This document shows, one piece after another, positions 37,430-46,007 of a DNA stretch of 64,000 nucleotides (the stretch's first letter is position 1; the number at the start of each line of letters is the position of its first letter). Made by a program: the position numbers and the translations under genes. This DNA comes from Corallococcus soli (lineage in GTDB: Bacteria; Myxococcota; Myxococcia; Myxococcales; Myxococcaceae), in NCBI RefSeq assembly GCF_014930455.1, contig NZ_JAAIYO010000011.1:186001-250000 (forward strand), read 5' to 3'. The notes beneath the pieces are model-generated. The model saw nothing but the letters and a program-made list of their open reading frames with translations. It did no database searches and was not told the origin of the DNA.

Positions 37430-38890
37430 TCAGCGCACCCAGTTCACGTTGCTGTACGCCTTCGTTCCATCCGCGCGCTCGGTGTTCGTGAGCGGCGCGT
37501 AGACGCGCGTGGAGATGGTGTTGGCCGCGGTGTCGATCTCCACCAGCCGCGTCGGGTTCGTCGTGCCGTCGTGGAACGTGTTGAGCATCTGGTAGATGGT
37601 GTTGCCGTGGACGCCGGTGTCCGTGCGGTAGGCGGCGTTGCCCACGTGGCCGGAGAAGACGAAGCGCACGTTGGCGTACTGCTTGATGAGGTTGTCGAAG
37701 ACGTACTGGGGGCTGTTGTTGCCGTAGCCGCCGTTGCCCTGCTCGATGCCGCCGCTGCCGTTGAGGTGCGAGTGGGTGATGAAGATGACGTTGTGCTGGG
37801 GGAACTGCGCCAGCACCGTCTTCGCCCAGTTCACGGAGTTCGTGCGCGCCCACAGCTCCAGGTTCACGACCAGCCAGTTCAGGCCGCCCGCGCTGAACGT
37901 GTGATAGGCGTTGTCACACTTGCCCGTTTCGAACACGCCGCCCAGCGCCTTGAAGCGCGACAGCGGGAAGTACGTGTTGAAGGTGGTGGTGTTGCGCAGG
38001 TTGGCGTTGACGTTGCCCGGGCACGCGCTGCCGCTCTGGCACACCGCCGCCGTGTCGTGGTTGCCCAGGGCGATGGCGTAGGGAATCTGGGCGTTGTCCA
38101 GGACCGCGAAGGAGTCGCTGGCGCGCTGGTAGTGGATGTGGTCCGGCGTGTCCCAGTCCATCAGGTCCCCGGTGTGCATCACGAAGCGGATGTCCTGCGC
38201 CGTCTTGTTGTCGGCGATCCACTGCATGCGGTGGGTCAGCCGGGCGGGCTGGTAGACCGTCTCCTGCTGCGTGTCGGGGATGACGACGAAGGTGAACTTC
38301 GTGTCCACGGGCTGCGCGGTGGTGGGCGCCGCGTAGAACTTGATGCCCTGGTTCGTCCAGCCCGCGGCGGTGAGGCTGTCGCGCTCCGCCTGGGTGACGG
38401 CGTGGCGGTGCTTCTGCAGCGTCGTGTTGTTGAAGCGGTAGACGGGGATGAGGCACGCCTCCGCCGTCTTGGAGGCGTAGAAGCCCACGCCCTCGTCGGT
38501 GGTGTAGCCGGAGGCCATGAGGCTCGTGCGCTCGGCGGCGTCAATGGTGACGAGGTGCTCGTTCTTGCCCGGGCTGTAGAGGCGGTAGACGGGCGACAGG
38601 CCGGTGCCGGTGGACTTCGCGCCCTTGAAGGGCGTGCCCCGGTCGTCCGTGAAGCCGTACGTCGTGCCCGCGTTGGTGGCCTCCGTGGGGTTCGTCGTGA
38701 GCAGGCTGGAGCCGTTGGACGGCCGCACGCGCATGTACACGGGCGCGTTGAGCGCCGCGCAGTCCAGCGCCGCCGTCGTGCTCCCCACCTCCTCCACGGA
38801 GGATGGCTGCGCTTCGGGTGCTTCGCCCGGGCCACAGGCGGACAGCACGCCGGCCAGGGCCAGGGAGGCAATGATGGAAGTGGGCTTCAA
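37430..38890 (-). CDS. Lipoprotein metallophosphoesterase with DUF5648 repeats
   Basis: 486 residues. The start is TTG 38890 with GGAGA seven bases upstream; lipobox VLSAC follows. The N-terminal third has DUF5648-type repeats (YRLYSPGKNEHLVTIDAAER and YRFNNTTLQKHRHAVTQAER). The C-terminal two thirds is a calcineurin-like phosphoesterase: FVVIPDTQQ (first metal Asp), MHTGDLMDWD, ALGNHDTA, FITHSHLNG and VFSGHVGNA give the metal-binding residues. It would act outside the cytoplasm, perhaps as a phosphatase or nucleotidase. The last His motif is present, so it should be active. Single gene. Confidence 0.9.
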   Translation of the reverse strand: MKPTSIIASLALAGVLSACGPGEAPEAQPSSVEEVGSTTAALDCAALNAPVYMRVRPSNGSSLLTTNPTEATNAGTTYGFTDDRGTPFKGAKSTGTGLSPVYRLYSPGKNEHLVTIDAAERTSLMASGYTTDEGVGFYASKTAEACLIPVYRFNNTTLQKHRHAVTQAERDSLTAAGWTNQGIKFYAAPTTAQPVDTKFTFVVIPDTQQETVYQPARLTHRMQWIADNKTAQDIRFVMHTGDLMDWDTPDHIHYQRASDSFAVLDNAQIPYAIALGNHDTAAVCQSGSACPGNVNANLRNTTTFNTYFPLSRFKALGGVFETGKCDNAYHTFSAGGLNWLVVNLELWARTNSVNWAKTVLAQFPQHNVIFITHSHLNGSGGIEQGNGGYGNNSPQYVFDNLIKQYANVRFVFSGHVGNAAYRTDTGVHGNTIYQMLNTFHDGTTNPTRLVEIDTAANTISTRVYAPLTNTERADGTKAYSNVNWVR

Positions 38891-39076
38891 GGTGTCTTCT
38901 CCGTGGAGGCCTCGTCCGAGGCCGTCCGGTGTCGTCGGTGATGTCTGGTTGTGCGGATTAAAATCGTATTACAAGGACGCGCATAGCATTGACGGACCGG
39001 CCGGGAAAGACCCCTGTTGAGGAACGTCGCATGTATCACAGGGCGGAGGACGGCCTCCGCGCAGGGGAGCGCCGCG

Positions 39077-40441
39077 ATGGAGGCACGCAGGGCCGGGGTG
39101 TGGATGTTGTTGTTCGTGCTGTGCACGGGCTGCGCGGGGGGCCCCACGGTGCGGCTGCGGACCGCCGGTGGTGGGCCGGTGCGAACCCATGCGCCCCGGG
39201 CCTGGGATGGGCGTGTTCCCATCAGCGCGCGGGACTTCGAGGCGGCGCTGTCACGGTTGGCGTTGGAGGTGCCGCTGACGGTGCGCCCTTCGCGAACAGG
39301 GCGGGTGGTGCGCGCGAAGGCTGGCGAGGGGGCGTTCCTGGACCAGGGGCTCGGGTTCCTGCTGCGCGACCGGTATGGGAAGTGGTGCCGGGCGCATGAG
39401 GCTCCCGTGGATTGTCTGTCCTTGCTGGAGGACGGTGCCGGCTTCAGTGAGCTGGACCGGCTGACGTTCGCCGTGGGCATGTCCCTGGATCCGTTGCGAG
39501 AGAGCCTGGCGGATGCGGTGGACGACACGCTCAATCCGTCCTTCTTCGTGGCCGTGGTGGCGGGGGCGGTGACGTCGTGGGTGGTCCTGGCCGCCGCGCC
39601 GGACCCGGTGTTCACGAAAGCGGCGGCGGTGCTGGCCGCCGTGTTCCTGGCGTACCTGGGGATTGAGTCGTTCCTCACGGTGGTGCGGGCGTGCGGGGCG
39701 CTGAAGGACGCGACGGACCGGGCCACGACGTTCCAGGAGTTGGAGGAAGCGGGGGAGGCGTTCGGCCGGACGCTGGGGCCGCAGGTGGCGCGGCTCTTCG
39801 TGCTCGCGGTGACGGTGCTGGTGAGTCACGGCGTGACGCTGGGGATGTCGTCGGCGCTCACGTTGCTGCCGGGGTACTCGGAGGCCGCGATGCTGGGGGC
39901 GTCGCAGGCGGGCTTCCGGCTGGCGGTGGTGCAGGAGGTGAGCGAGGTGGCGGTGGTGGGCGGGGAGGTGGTGGTGACGCTCGCATCCACGGCGGTGGCG
40001 ATGGCCGCGATGGGACCTCCCGCGGCGGGTGGACCGCCTTCAGCAGGAGGGCCCGGGAAGTGGGTCCAGGTGGAGGAGTCGATGTCCGAGCGAGCCCGGG
40101 CGTATCAAGAGCAGGTGACGGGAGCCCCGAGGGGGGCCGCGTACCGGCTCCGGAACGGAGACTCGCAGGTGGACTTCGACGGCTTCGACCCGAAGGAGGA
40201 ACTGCTGCTGGAGGCGAAGGGGCCGGGTTATGAGAAGTTCATCAAGGACGACATGGAGATGAAGGACTTCTTCAAGGGCTTCAGAAAGATGCTCGAACAG
40301 GCCCAACGTCAATCCGATATCTCAGAGGGTAGGCGCATCCGCTGGATGGTCGCGGAGAAGCGATTCGCGGATATCCTCCGGAAAGCCTTCGAGACCAGCA
40401 GGTTCCCGATAGAGGTCGTGCATGTCCCTCCGGTCCCTTGA
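39077..40441 (+). CDS. SitA-like lipoprotein polymorphic toxin, Tox-REase-5-like C terminus
   Basis: 454 residues. Signal peptide with lipobox VLCTGC; a middle region with strongly hydrophobic segments (about 155-205 and 230-290); then a Gly/Pro hinge (GPPAAGGPPSAGG) and a C-terminal domain of about 105 residues. In it, DSQVDFDGFDPKEELLLEAK carries the D...ExK core of restriction-endonuclease-fold nucleases (Tox-REase-5-like). Lipoprotein delivery plus a variable nuclease tip is the layout of Myxococcus SitA toxins, which pass between kin by outer-membrane exchange. The next gene encodes an Imm52-like protein. ATG 39077 follows GGGGAG. The SitA assignment is inference; nuclease type is predicted. 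Confidence 0.8.
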   Translation: MEARRAGVWMLLFVLCTGCAGGPTVRLRTAGGGPVRTHAPRAWDGRVPISARDFEAALSRLALEVPLTVRPSRTGRVVRAKAGEGAFLDQGLGFLLRDRYGKWCRAHEAPVDCLSLLEDGAGFSELDRLTFAVGMSLDPLRESLADAVDDTLNPSFFVAVVAGAVTSWVVLAAAPDPVFTKAAAVLAAVFLAYLGIESFLTVVRACGALKDATDRATTFQELEEAGEAFGRTLGPQVARLFVLAVTVLVSHGVTLGMSSALTLLPGYSEAAMLGASQAGFRLAVVQEVSEVAVVGGEVVVTLASTAVAMAAMGPPAAGGPPSAGGPGKWVQVEESMSERARAYQEQVTGAPRGAAYRLRNGDSQVDFDGFDPKEELLLEAKGPGYEKFIKDDMEMKDFFKGFRKMLEQAQRQSDISEGRRIRWMVAEKRFADILRKAFETSRFPIEVVHVPPVP

Positions 40442-40455
40442 GGAACTTTCGAGCC

Positions 40456-41178
40456 ATGAGTGAAACGTACTACGCGGGCTGTTACTGGCTGGCCCGGCCA
40501 GAGCCCGTCGAAGCCTGCGCCCAACGCCTGGTGACCTTCCTCCGCGACCTGGAGCCCTTGGATTCCATATGGAATCGCTGGCATCAAGCAGCGGCAAACT
40601 TCGAGAAGGCTCGAAAGCGTCAGGTGAAACTGGACAGCGCCACCCTCGAAAAGCTCATGCGGAGCAAGGCCCACCGCTTCCTCGACAGGTCCAGCTTCTG
40701 GCTCTGGGCAGGCGAGAACGAGGATGAAACTTCAGGCGTCCATGGCAACTGCGGCGGTTCCTCCAAGCATGCGGGCTCCGTCTGCATCCTCACCCTTGGC
40801 AATCTGGGGGGCATCGCGGAGCGCGTCCTGACCGCCCCCCTCCTGACCGCCGTGGTGCGCGCCATGGCGCTCGCGTGGGAGCCGGAGTTCGGCATCGTCA
40901 CCTCCCACGAACATCGGGAACTCGTGGCGCCGCAGACAGGAGCTGACGCCGGGACGTTCGTCGGCTGGGTCATGTACTTCGCTGACTTTCGTGGCCCCGT
41001 GCCGCCGCTGCCCGCCTCCGTCCAGGTGGAGCACCTGCCGGGGCGGGGCACGCTCATCACCCTCACGCAGGAGAAGTTCACCGTCTCCAATCCAGAGCAC
41101 GTCGCCCTGGCCGCCGATGTCCAGGTGCGCCTCCAGGACGCGGGGCTGCTCCGGCCCCTGCGCCCCTGGGGCACCTGA
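40456..41178 (+). CDS. Imm52-like immunity protein
   Basis: 240 residues, no signal peptide, so cytosolic. It starts 14 bp after the toxin stop, with GAGGA eleven bases upstream of ATG 40456. The N-terminal YYAGCYWLARPEPVEACAQR, the middle VRAMALAWEPEFGIVTSHEH and the later VEHLPGRGTLITLTQEKFTV fit the immunity-52 family, which in myxobacteria often follows Tox-REase-5 toxins. It should bind and block the nuclease tip in producer and sibling cells. An alternative TTG start at 40438 overlaps the toxin stop. Function is inferred from family and position. Confidence 0.8.
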   Translation: MSETYYAGCYWLARPEPVEACAQRLVTFLRDLEPLDSIWNRWHQAAANFEKARKRQVKLDSATLEKLMRSKAHRFLDRSSFWLWAGENEDETSGVHGNCGGSSKHAGSVCILTLGNLGGIAERVLTAPLLTAVVRAMALAWEPEFGIVTSHEHRELVAPQTGADAGTFVGWVMYFADFRGPVPPLPASVQVEHLPGRGTLITLTQEKFTVSNPEHVALAADVQVRLQDAGLLRPLRPWGT

Positions 41179-41186
41179 AGAGCGCT

Positions 41187-41252
41187 TCAATCCATGCCGT
41201 GGCGGACCGCTTCGATGTTGTTGCCGTCGGGGTCGAGCACGAGGGCTCCCGT
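41187..41252 (-). pseudogene. C-terminal remnant of a VOC/glyoxalase-family gene
   Basis: Read on the minus strand this stretch encodes GALVLDPDGNNIEAVRHGMD followed by a stop (TGA at 41189-41187). That is the typical last strand of VOC-superfamily (glyoxalase/dioxygenase) proteins, where DPDGNNIE carries the final metal-ligand Glu. No upstream part of such a gene is present, since the PilZ gene ends at 41255 in another frame. It looks like the 3' scar of a deleted gene at this rearranged junction next to the toxin/immunity pair. Confidence 0.7.
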
Positions 41253-41254
41253 CC

Positions 41255-42202
41255 TCAGTCCGGGTAGAACATGGGGTCGCGCGTGGCGACGAACGACGAG
41301 ATGGCGTGCGCCACCTCTGGCGGCAGGGCGGTGAACTGCACGCCCACGCCGGGCATCAGCTCCGGGGTGCGGTCGTTGCCGTCGCGGGCCCAGCGCACCA
41401 CGCCGTTCACCGTGAGGGGCCGGCCACCGGGCAGGGTGAAGTCCAGGTCCACCGTCGTGCCGCGCGGCACCGCCTCCACCGTGGCGATGAAGATGCCGCC
41501 CTCGCTGATGTCCATGGAGAAGCCAGTGAAGAAGTTGGAGTCGCTGCGCATGTCGATGGCCGTGTGCATCCGCACCCGGCCATTGCTGCGCGCCTCGTCC
41601 TTCGCGGGCGGGAGCGGGAGCCTGGGCCCCGGCTTGTCGGAGCGGGTCGGCGTCTCGTCGCGGGACGACTTCGCCCGGGCGGGCGTCATCGCGGGGGGCC
41701 GGGCCAGCTCCTCGGTCCGGGCCTCGGCTTCGGCGCGGGCCCTGGCCTCGGCTTCGGCGCGGGCCCTGGCGGCGGCCTCCACGCGCTTCAAGTCGGCTTC
41801 GGCGTCCGTCAGCGCCTTGACCACCCGGGCGGCGTCCTCCTGGTGCAGGCGCAGCGAGGACTGGAGGTCCAGCCCGGCCTGACGGCGGGTGTCGAGGGCG
41901 GCCTCGCGCGCCTCCAGGGCCTTCTCGCGCAGCTGCTCCATGTCCGGGGTCAGCGCGGGGGACTCGGTGTCCTCCAGGCGCACGGCCCACTGGGACAGGC
42001 GGGAGTCCCCGGCGCTCTCCGGGCGGGCCAGGGCCTGGCGCACGCGGTCGAGCCGCTCGGTGAGGGCCTGGGCATCGGCGGCGGCGCGGGCCACCTGCTC
42101 GGCGAGCCGCTCCTCCAGCCGGGCCATGTCGGACTCGGCGCGAGCCAGCTCGGCCTCTCTGGAAGGCGGAGGTGTCCGGGGGGAGGGGGGCAGGGGACTC
42201 AT
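41255..42202 (-). CDS. Coiled-coil PilZ-domain protein
   Basis: 315 residues. The N-terminal two thirds are a charged coiled coil rich in Ala, Glu and Arg (ARAESDMARLEERLAEQVAR ... AEAEARARAEAEARTEELAR). A Pro/Arg linker follows, then a C-terminal PilZ domain of the myxobacterial paralogous type (about 210-310; FFTGFSMDISEGGIFIAT, then VNGVVRWARD). The DISEGG signature fits D/NxSxxG, but the RxxxR arm at its start is degenerate (RVRMHTAIDM), so c-di-GMP binding is uncertain. GGAG precedes ATG 42202. Cytosolic, likely motility or surface signalling. Confidence 0.87.
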   Translation of the reverse strand: MSPLPPSPRTPPPSREAELARAESDMARLEERLAEQVARAAADAQALTERLDRVRQALARPESAGDSRLSQWAVRLEDTESPALTPDMEQLREKALEAREAALDTRRQAGLDLQSSLRLHQEDAARVVKALTDAEADLKRVEAAARARAEAEARARAEAEARTEELARPPAMTPARAKSSRDETPTRSDKPGPRLPLPPAKDEARSNGRVRMHTAIDMRSDSNFFTGFSMDISEGGIFIATVEAVPRGTTVDLDFTLPGGRPLTVNGVVRWARDGNDRTPELMPGVGVQFTALPPEVAHAISSFVATRDPMFYPD

Positions 42203-42275
42203 CGGTGGGGCTCCAGGCGGGCTTCCACTCTACCGCCGCCGGGGCTCCCCCACGAGCCCCCACCGTTCCGCAGGG

Positions 42276-43631
42276 TCAGTCCGCGCCCTTGATGCAGGCC
42301 ACCGGCTTGAGGCGGTGGGCCACCCGGGCGAGTCCGGCCTGCTCCACCGTCTCCAGCACGTCGTCCAGGTTCTTGTAGCAGGGCCCGGACTCGTCCAGCG
42401 GGGTGACGCGGGTGTTGAGCAGGATGCCGGCCTCCTTCATGCGCCGGTCGGTCTCCTCCTGCTGGAGCTGCCGGCGCGCGGCGGCGCGGGACAGCCGCCG
42501 GCCGGAGCCGTGGTTCACGGAGTAGATAGACTTCTCCGCGCCGGGTTCGGCGAAGAGGATGGCGCTGCCCGTCTCCATGGACCCGGGGATGAGGATGGGG
42601 TGGCCGGTGGCCTCCCACACGGTGCCCTTGAGGGCGGGGTGGCCGCCGGGGAAGGCGCGGGTGGCCCCCTTGCGGGCGACGAACTTCCCGGCCTCGCGCT
42701 GGATGAGGTTGTGGGAGATTTCGTAGTAGATGCTCGCGGTGCCGCCGAACACGTCCTCCAGGGCGCCGCACACGGCCTCGCCGATGAGCAGCCGGTTGGC
42801 CACGGCGAAGTTGGCCGCCATGTTGTGCAGGTTCCAGTAGTCGCGGCCCAGGGCGCTGTCCGCGTCCAGCCAGATGAGGTCCTCGCTGCGGCTCTTGAGG
42901 CCCAGGTGCGCCGCGCCCTCCACGAAGAAGTGCTTGGCGATGTTCCACCCGAAGCCGCGGCTGCCGGTGTGGAGCATCACCCAGACGCGGCCCTCTTCAT
43001 CCACCTGCATCTCGGTGAAGTGGTTGCCGCCGCCCAGGCTGCCCAACTGCCCGCGCTTGTCGTAGGCGCGCACGGGGATGTCCACCCCGGTGTCCTCCAC
43101 GGGGATGAAGTCGCGCTCGGTGACGGAGTGGCCCCGGCCCAGGGCCTTGGCGCCGTGGCGGAGGACCTCCTTGACGGTGCTCTCGTTGAGCTTGCGCTGC
43201 TTGCTGGCCCGCTTGGCGCCCACGCCCACGGCGATGCGTTCCGTGACTTCGTCGATCCACTGGCGGCGCTTCGCGGGGTCCGCCACGTCCTCCACCTTGA
43301 GGGAGGTCTGGAGCTGGACCATGCCGCAGCCGATGTCGTACCCGGCGGCGGTGGGCAGCAGGACGCCGTCGGTCTCCACGATGGTGCCAATGGGGACGCC
43401 GTAGCCCACGTGACAGTCGGGGGTGATGGCGACGCGGGTGACGCCGGGGAAGGTGGCGGCGTTGACCACCTGGTCGAAGACGGCGTCTTCCAGACCGGTG
43501 GACTCCGGGGTGCCTTCTCCCCAGAGGAGCTTGTCGGAGAGGAACAGGTCCGCGTGCACGCGCATGGTCTTCGTGCGTGGCAGGACGTAGTGGCCCTCGG
43601 CGACCTTTTCCAGGTGTTGCTTCCAGCTCAT
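42276..43631 (-). CDS. rtcB: RtcB-family RNA ligase
   Basis: 451 residues. GTP-dependent RNA ligase joining 2',3'-cyclic phosphate (3'-phosphate) and 5'-OH ends, used in RNA repair. Conserved features: TPDCHVGYGVPIGTIVETDG, the Cys/Asp metal site AAGYDIGCGMVQLQ, GGGNHFTEMQVDEEGRVWVM, HTGSRGFGWNIAKHF, and the guanylation His region YSVNHGSGRRLSRAAARR. Length is near the usual 400-480. No RtcA or RtcR-type regulator and no archease lies nearby, so it is a stand-alone gene. ATG 43631 was taken as start; the Shine-Dalgarno is weak. Confidence 0.95.
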   Translation of the reverse strand: MSWKQHLEKVAEGHYVLPRTKTMRVHADLFLSDKLLWGEGTPESTGLEDAVFDQVVNAATFPGVTRVAITPDCHVGYGVPIGTIVETDGVLLPTAAGYDIGCGMVQLQTSLKVEDVADPAKRRQWIDEVTERIAVGVGAKRASKQRKLNESTVKEVLRHGAKALGRGHSVTERDFIPVEDTGVDIPVRAYDKRGQLGSLGGGNHFTEMQVDEEGRVWVMLHTGSRGFGWNIAKHFFVEGAAHLGLKSRSEDLIWLDADSALGRDYWNLHNMAANFAVANRLLIGEAVCGALEDVFGGTASIYYEISHNLIQREAGKFVARKGATRAFPGGHPALKGTVWEATGHPILIPGSMETGSAILFAEPGAEKSIYSVNHGSGRRLSRAAARRQLQQEETDRRMKEAGILLNTRVTPLDESGPCYKNLDDVLETVEQAGLARVAHRLKPVACIKGAD

Positions 43632-43869
43632 GGCGTGTGACCCCAGGTGGGTGAACCCGCGGCAGGGACGAAGTTTTCCCTCTTACCTGACGGGAGGTGG
43701 GGTTTCCGACATCTGGATGGCTGCCTGCCTGGTGTGGAGGGCGGGGGGAAGGTCCGTGGAGGACGGGCCCGCCGGGCGTGAGTGCACTGATCGGCAGTCG
43801 GACAAGCCTGGGGCTTGCGGTGGTGGATCGGCATTCCCATTTCTCTGACGAGCATCAAGGGGGTGGGCG

Positions 43870-44151
43870 ATGGGGTTTCTGACTGGGGTGGTGCTGGCGG
43901 TGGCGTTGCAGGCGGGGCCGGTGGAGATGAGCGCGGGCCCGGTGTTCAACCCGGCGCTGTGCGCGAAGAAGCGGGTGGATCCGTGTGGCTGCCATCACGT
44001 CTACGGCATCCGGCACTGCCACCAGAGCCGCAAGAGCAACCACTGCGAGGCGCAGGTCCGCGCCACCGAGCCGGAAGAGGCGCACGAGGCGGAGGCCGCG
44101 AGCACGCCAGTGCAGAGCCTCATCGACCCGAAGAAGTCCGTGTCGATGTAG
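43870..44151 (+). CDS. Small exported Cys/His-rich protein
   Basis: 93 residues. A short signal-like N terminus (MGFLTGVVLAVALQA) precedes a mature peptide with six Cys and several His packed into 30 residues (LCAKKRVDPCGCHHVYGIRH, then CHQSRKSNHC). This could form disulfides or bind metal, and a charged C terminus follows. The start has a good AAGGGGGTG just upstream. I recognise no family. It lies between rtcB and the IS66 element. A real small gene is likely because of the ribosome site, signal peptide and Cys spacing. Confidence 0.65.
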   Translation: MGFLTGVVLAVALQAGPVEMSAGPVFNPALCAKKRVDPCGCHHVYGIRHCHQSRKSNHCEAQVRATEPEEAHEAEAASTPVQSLIDPKKSVSM

Positions 44152-44360
44152 GGCGCTGAGGCCGGCCTCTCGTCAGGGGCCTGCTACGGTCACCTCGGTG
44201 AACCGCGGCCCGGTCATGCCCTCCAAGGCCACGGTTCAACCCCAGGTCTGGAACACGCTGCGGTGAGGAGCGCGAGCCGCAAGGGACTCCACCACCGTGG
44301 CGACATGCGAAGTCCTCCTGGGAGCATGTCCGCTCTCAAGAAGACCCCATGAGCTGGGTT

Positions 44361-45935
44361 GTGATTGCGTAAGCGTTCACGGGGTGGAGCTCGCCTGATG
44401 GGTCAGTGAGGCAGCGAACGGTGGGGCCCACCACGCTCGACGTGGGCTGGGGACGGATTAGAAATACTGGGACGTGGCCATGCCCGACCCGAGAGATGCG
44501 CGTATCGCGGAGCTGGAGCGACTGCTGAGCGCGGCGCTCGCGCGAATCGAGCAGCAGGACGCTCGCATCGCGGAGTTGGAGGCGCGGCTGCGGAGCACCT
44601 CGCGTAACTCCTCGAAGCCTCCGTCCTCGGACCCACCCGGTACGCCGCCCAGCAAGTCGGAGCCGACGGGGCGCAAGCCCGGAGGCCAGCCCGGCCACAA
44701 GGGCCGCAAGCGCGAGCTGCTGCCGCCGGAGAAGGTGACGCAGGTGGTGGCGGTGCCCGCGCCGGAGCGTTGCACGGGCTGCACCGGGCTCCTGTTGCGA
44801 CTGGAGAGCACGCCTCCCGCACGAATCCACCAGGTGGTGGAGTTGCCGCGCATCGTGCCCGAGGTGAAGCAGTACGAGTTGCACGCGGGCTGGTGCGCCG
44901 GCTGCGACACCTGGCGCTGCGCACCGCTGCCGGCGGGAGTGCCCGAGGGCAACTTCGGTCCGCGCCTGACAAGCTTCATCGCCCTTTGCACCGGGCGCTT
45001 CCGCCTGTCCAAGCGACGGGTGCAGGAGTTGCTGCAGGACGTGCTGGGCGTGGAGCTGGCGCTCGGCAGCGTCAGCAACCTCGAGCAGGCGGTGAGCAGC
45101 GCTCTGGCGGCGCCGGTAGACGAGGCACGCGCGTATGTGCGGACGCAGCCGGCCGTGCATCAGGATGAAACCGGGTGGTGGCAAAAGCATGCCAGGGCTT
45201 GGCTGTGGGTGGCCAGCACCGCGACCGTGGCCGTCTTCCTCATCGTCAAGAGTCGCGGCAAGGACGTCGCCCAGGCGATGCTGGGCAAGGGCTTTCAAGG
45301 AACGCTCATCTCTGACAGGTGGTGTGCCTACAACTGGGTGCACGCCCTCAGGAGGCAGGTCTGCTGGGCCCATCTGGTGCGCGAGTTCGAGGGATTCGTC
45401 GAGCGCGGCGGGGAGGCGAAACGGCTGGGAGCGTTGCTGCTGGCCGAAGTCTTCGTCCTCTTCGAATGGTGGCACCTGGCACGCGATGGGCTGCTGTCGC
45501 GCGCCACCTTCCAGCGCAAGATGCGACCGCTGATGCGAGAGATGGAGCGGCTCCTGGCGGAGGCCGCGGACGTGTGCCCGAAGAAGGTGGCCGGCACCGC
45601 CAGGGAAATCCTCAAGCTCAAGGACGCCCTCTGGACGTTCGTCTATACCGAAGGCGTCGAACCCACCAACAACCTCGCCGAGAGGGACCTGCGCCATGCA
45701 GTCATCTGGCGAAAGACGAGCTTTGGCACCCAGAGCGAGGACGGCAGCCGCTTCGTCGAGCGTATCCTCACGGCCGTGATGACCCTCCGCAAGCAGGAGC
45801 GCAACGTGCTCGACGCTCTCACGGCGTCCCTCGAAGCCCATCTCCACGGCCCCCCCGCACCCTCGCTCCTGCCCGGCACATAATCTCAGCTCACGCTCGC
45901 GGCCTTCGGCCCCCCGTGAACGCTTACGTGATTGC
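44361..45935. mobile_element. IS66-family insertion sequence with perfect 8-bp target duplication
   Basis: The element itself spans 44369-45927 (1559 bp). Its ends are perfect 16-base inverted repeats, GTAAGCGTTCACGGGG at 44369-44384 and CCCCGTGAACGCTTAC at 45912-45927. They are flanked by identical 8-bp direct repeats GTGATTGC at 44361-44368 and 45928-45935, the target-site duplication length typical of IS66. It carries a single transposase gene without the accessory tnpA/tnpB genes, as in the ISBst12-type subgroup. Intact ends and duplication indicate a recent insertion, into intergenic DNA. Confidence 0.95.
44474..45883 (+). CDS. IS66-family transposase (TnpC/DDE)
   Basis: 469 residues. 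An N-terminal coiled coil (ARIAELERLLSAALARIEQQ), a Ser/Pro/Lys-rich stretch with SSKPPSSDPPGT, a zinc-finger-like region with CxxC pairs (ERCTGCTG, WCAGCDTW), then the DDE catalytic core. The core includes VHQDETGWW (first Asp), LISDRWCAYNWV (second Asp) and GVEPTNNLAERDLRHAV (catalytic Glu region), followed by an IS66 C-terminal segment. Everything needed for activity appears present with no frameshift. Translation may start at 44474 (GTG) or 44480 (ATG). It belongs to the mobile element described separately. Confidence 0.95.
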   Translation: MAMPDPRDARIAELERLLSAALARIEQQDARIAELEARLRSTSRNSSKPPSSDPPGTPPSKSEPTGRKPGGQPGHKGRKRELLPPEKVTQVVAVPAPERCTGCTGLLLRLESTPPARIHQVVELPRIVPEVKQYELHAGWCAGCDTWRCAPLPAGVPEGNFGPRLTSFIALCTGRFRLSKRRVQELLQDVLGVELALGSVSNLEQAVSSALAAPVDEARAYVRTQPAVHQDETGWWQKHARAWLWVASTATVAVFLIVKSRGKDVAQAMLGKGFQGTLISDRWCAYNWVHALRRQVCWAHLVREFEGFVERGGEAKRLGALLLAEVFVLFEWWHLARDGLLSRATFQRKMRPLMREMERLLAEAADVCPKKVAGTAREILKLKDALWTFVYTEGVEPTNNLAERDLRHAVIWRKTSFGTQSEDGSRFVERILTAVMTLRKQERNVLDALTASLEAHLHGPPAPSLLPGT

Positions 45936-46007
45936 AAGCGCCCACGCGCGCCAATGCCCGGCCCCTCCCGCTGGGCGCGTGGCGTTGTCGTGGCTGGAGC
46001 GCACCCC

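Noticed and set aside
44226-44260. GGTTCAA tract after rtcB as a tRNA T-loop
   Set aside because: No acceptor stem, anticodon stem or CCA-compatible pairing is found around it.
44369-45927. IS66 element disrupting a coding gene
   Set aside because: Joining the flanks across the duplication gives no recognised protein; both sides look intergenic.
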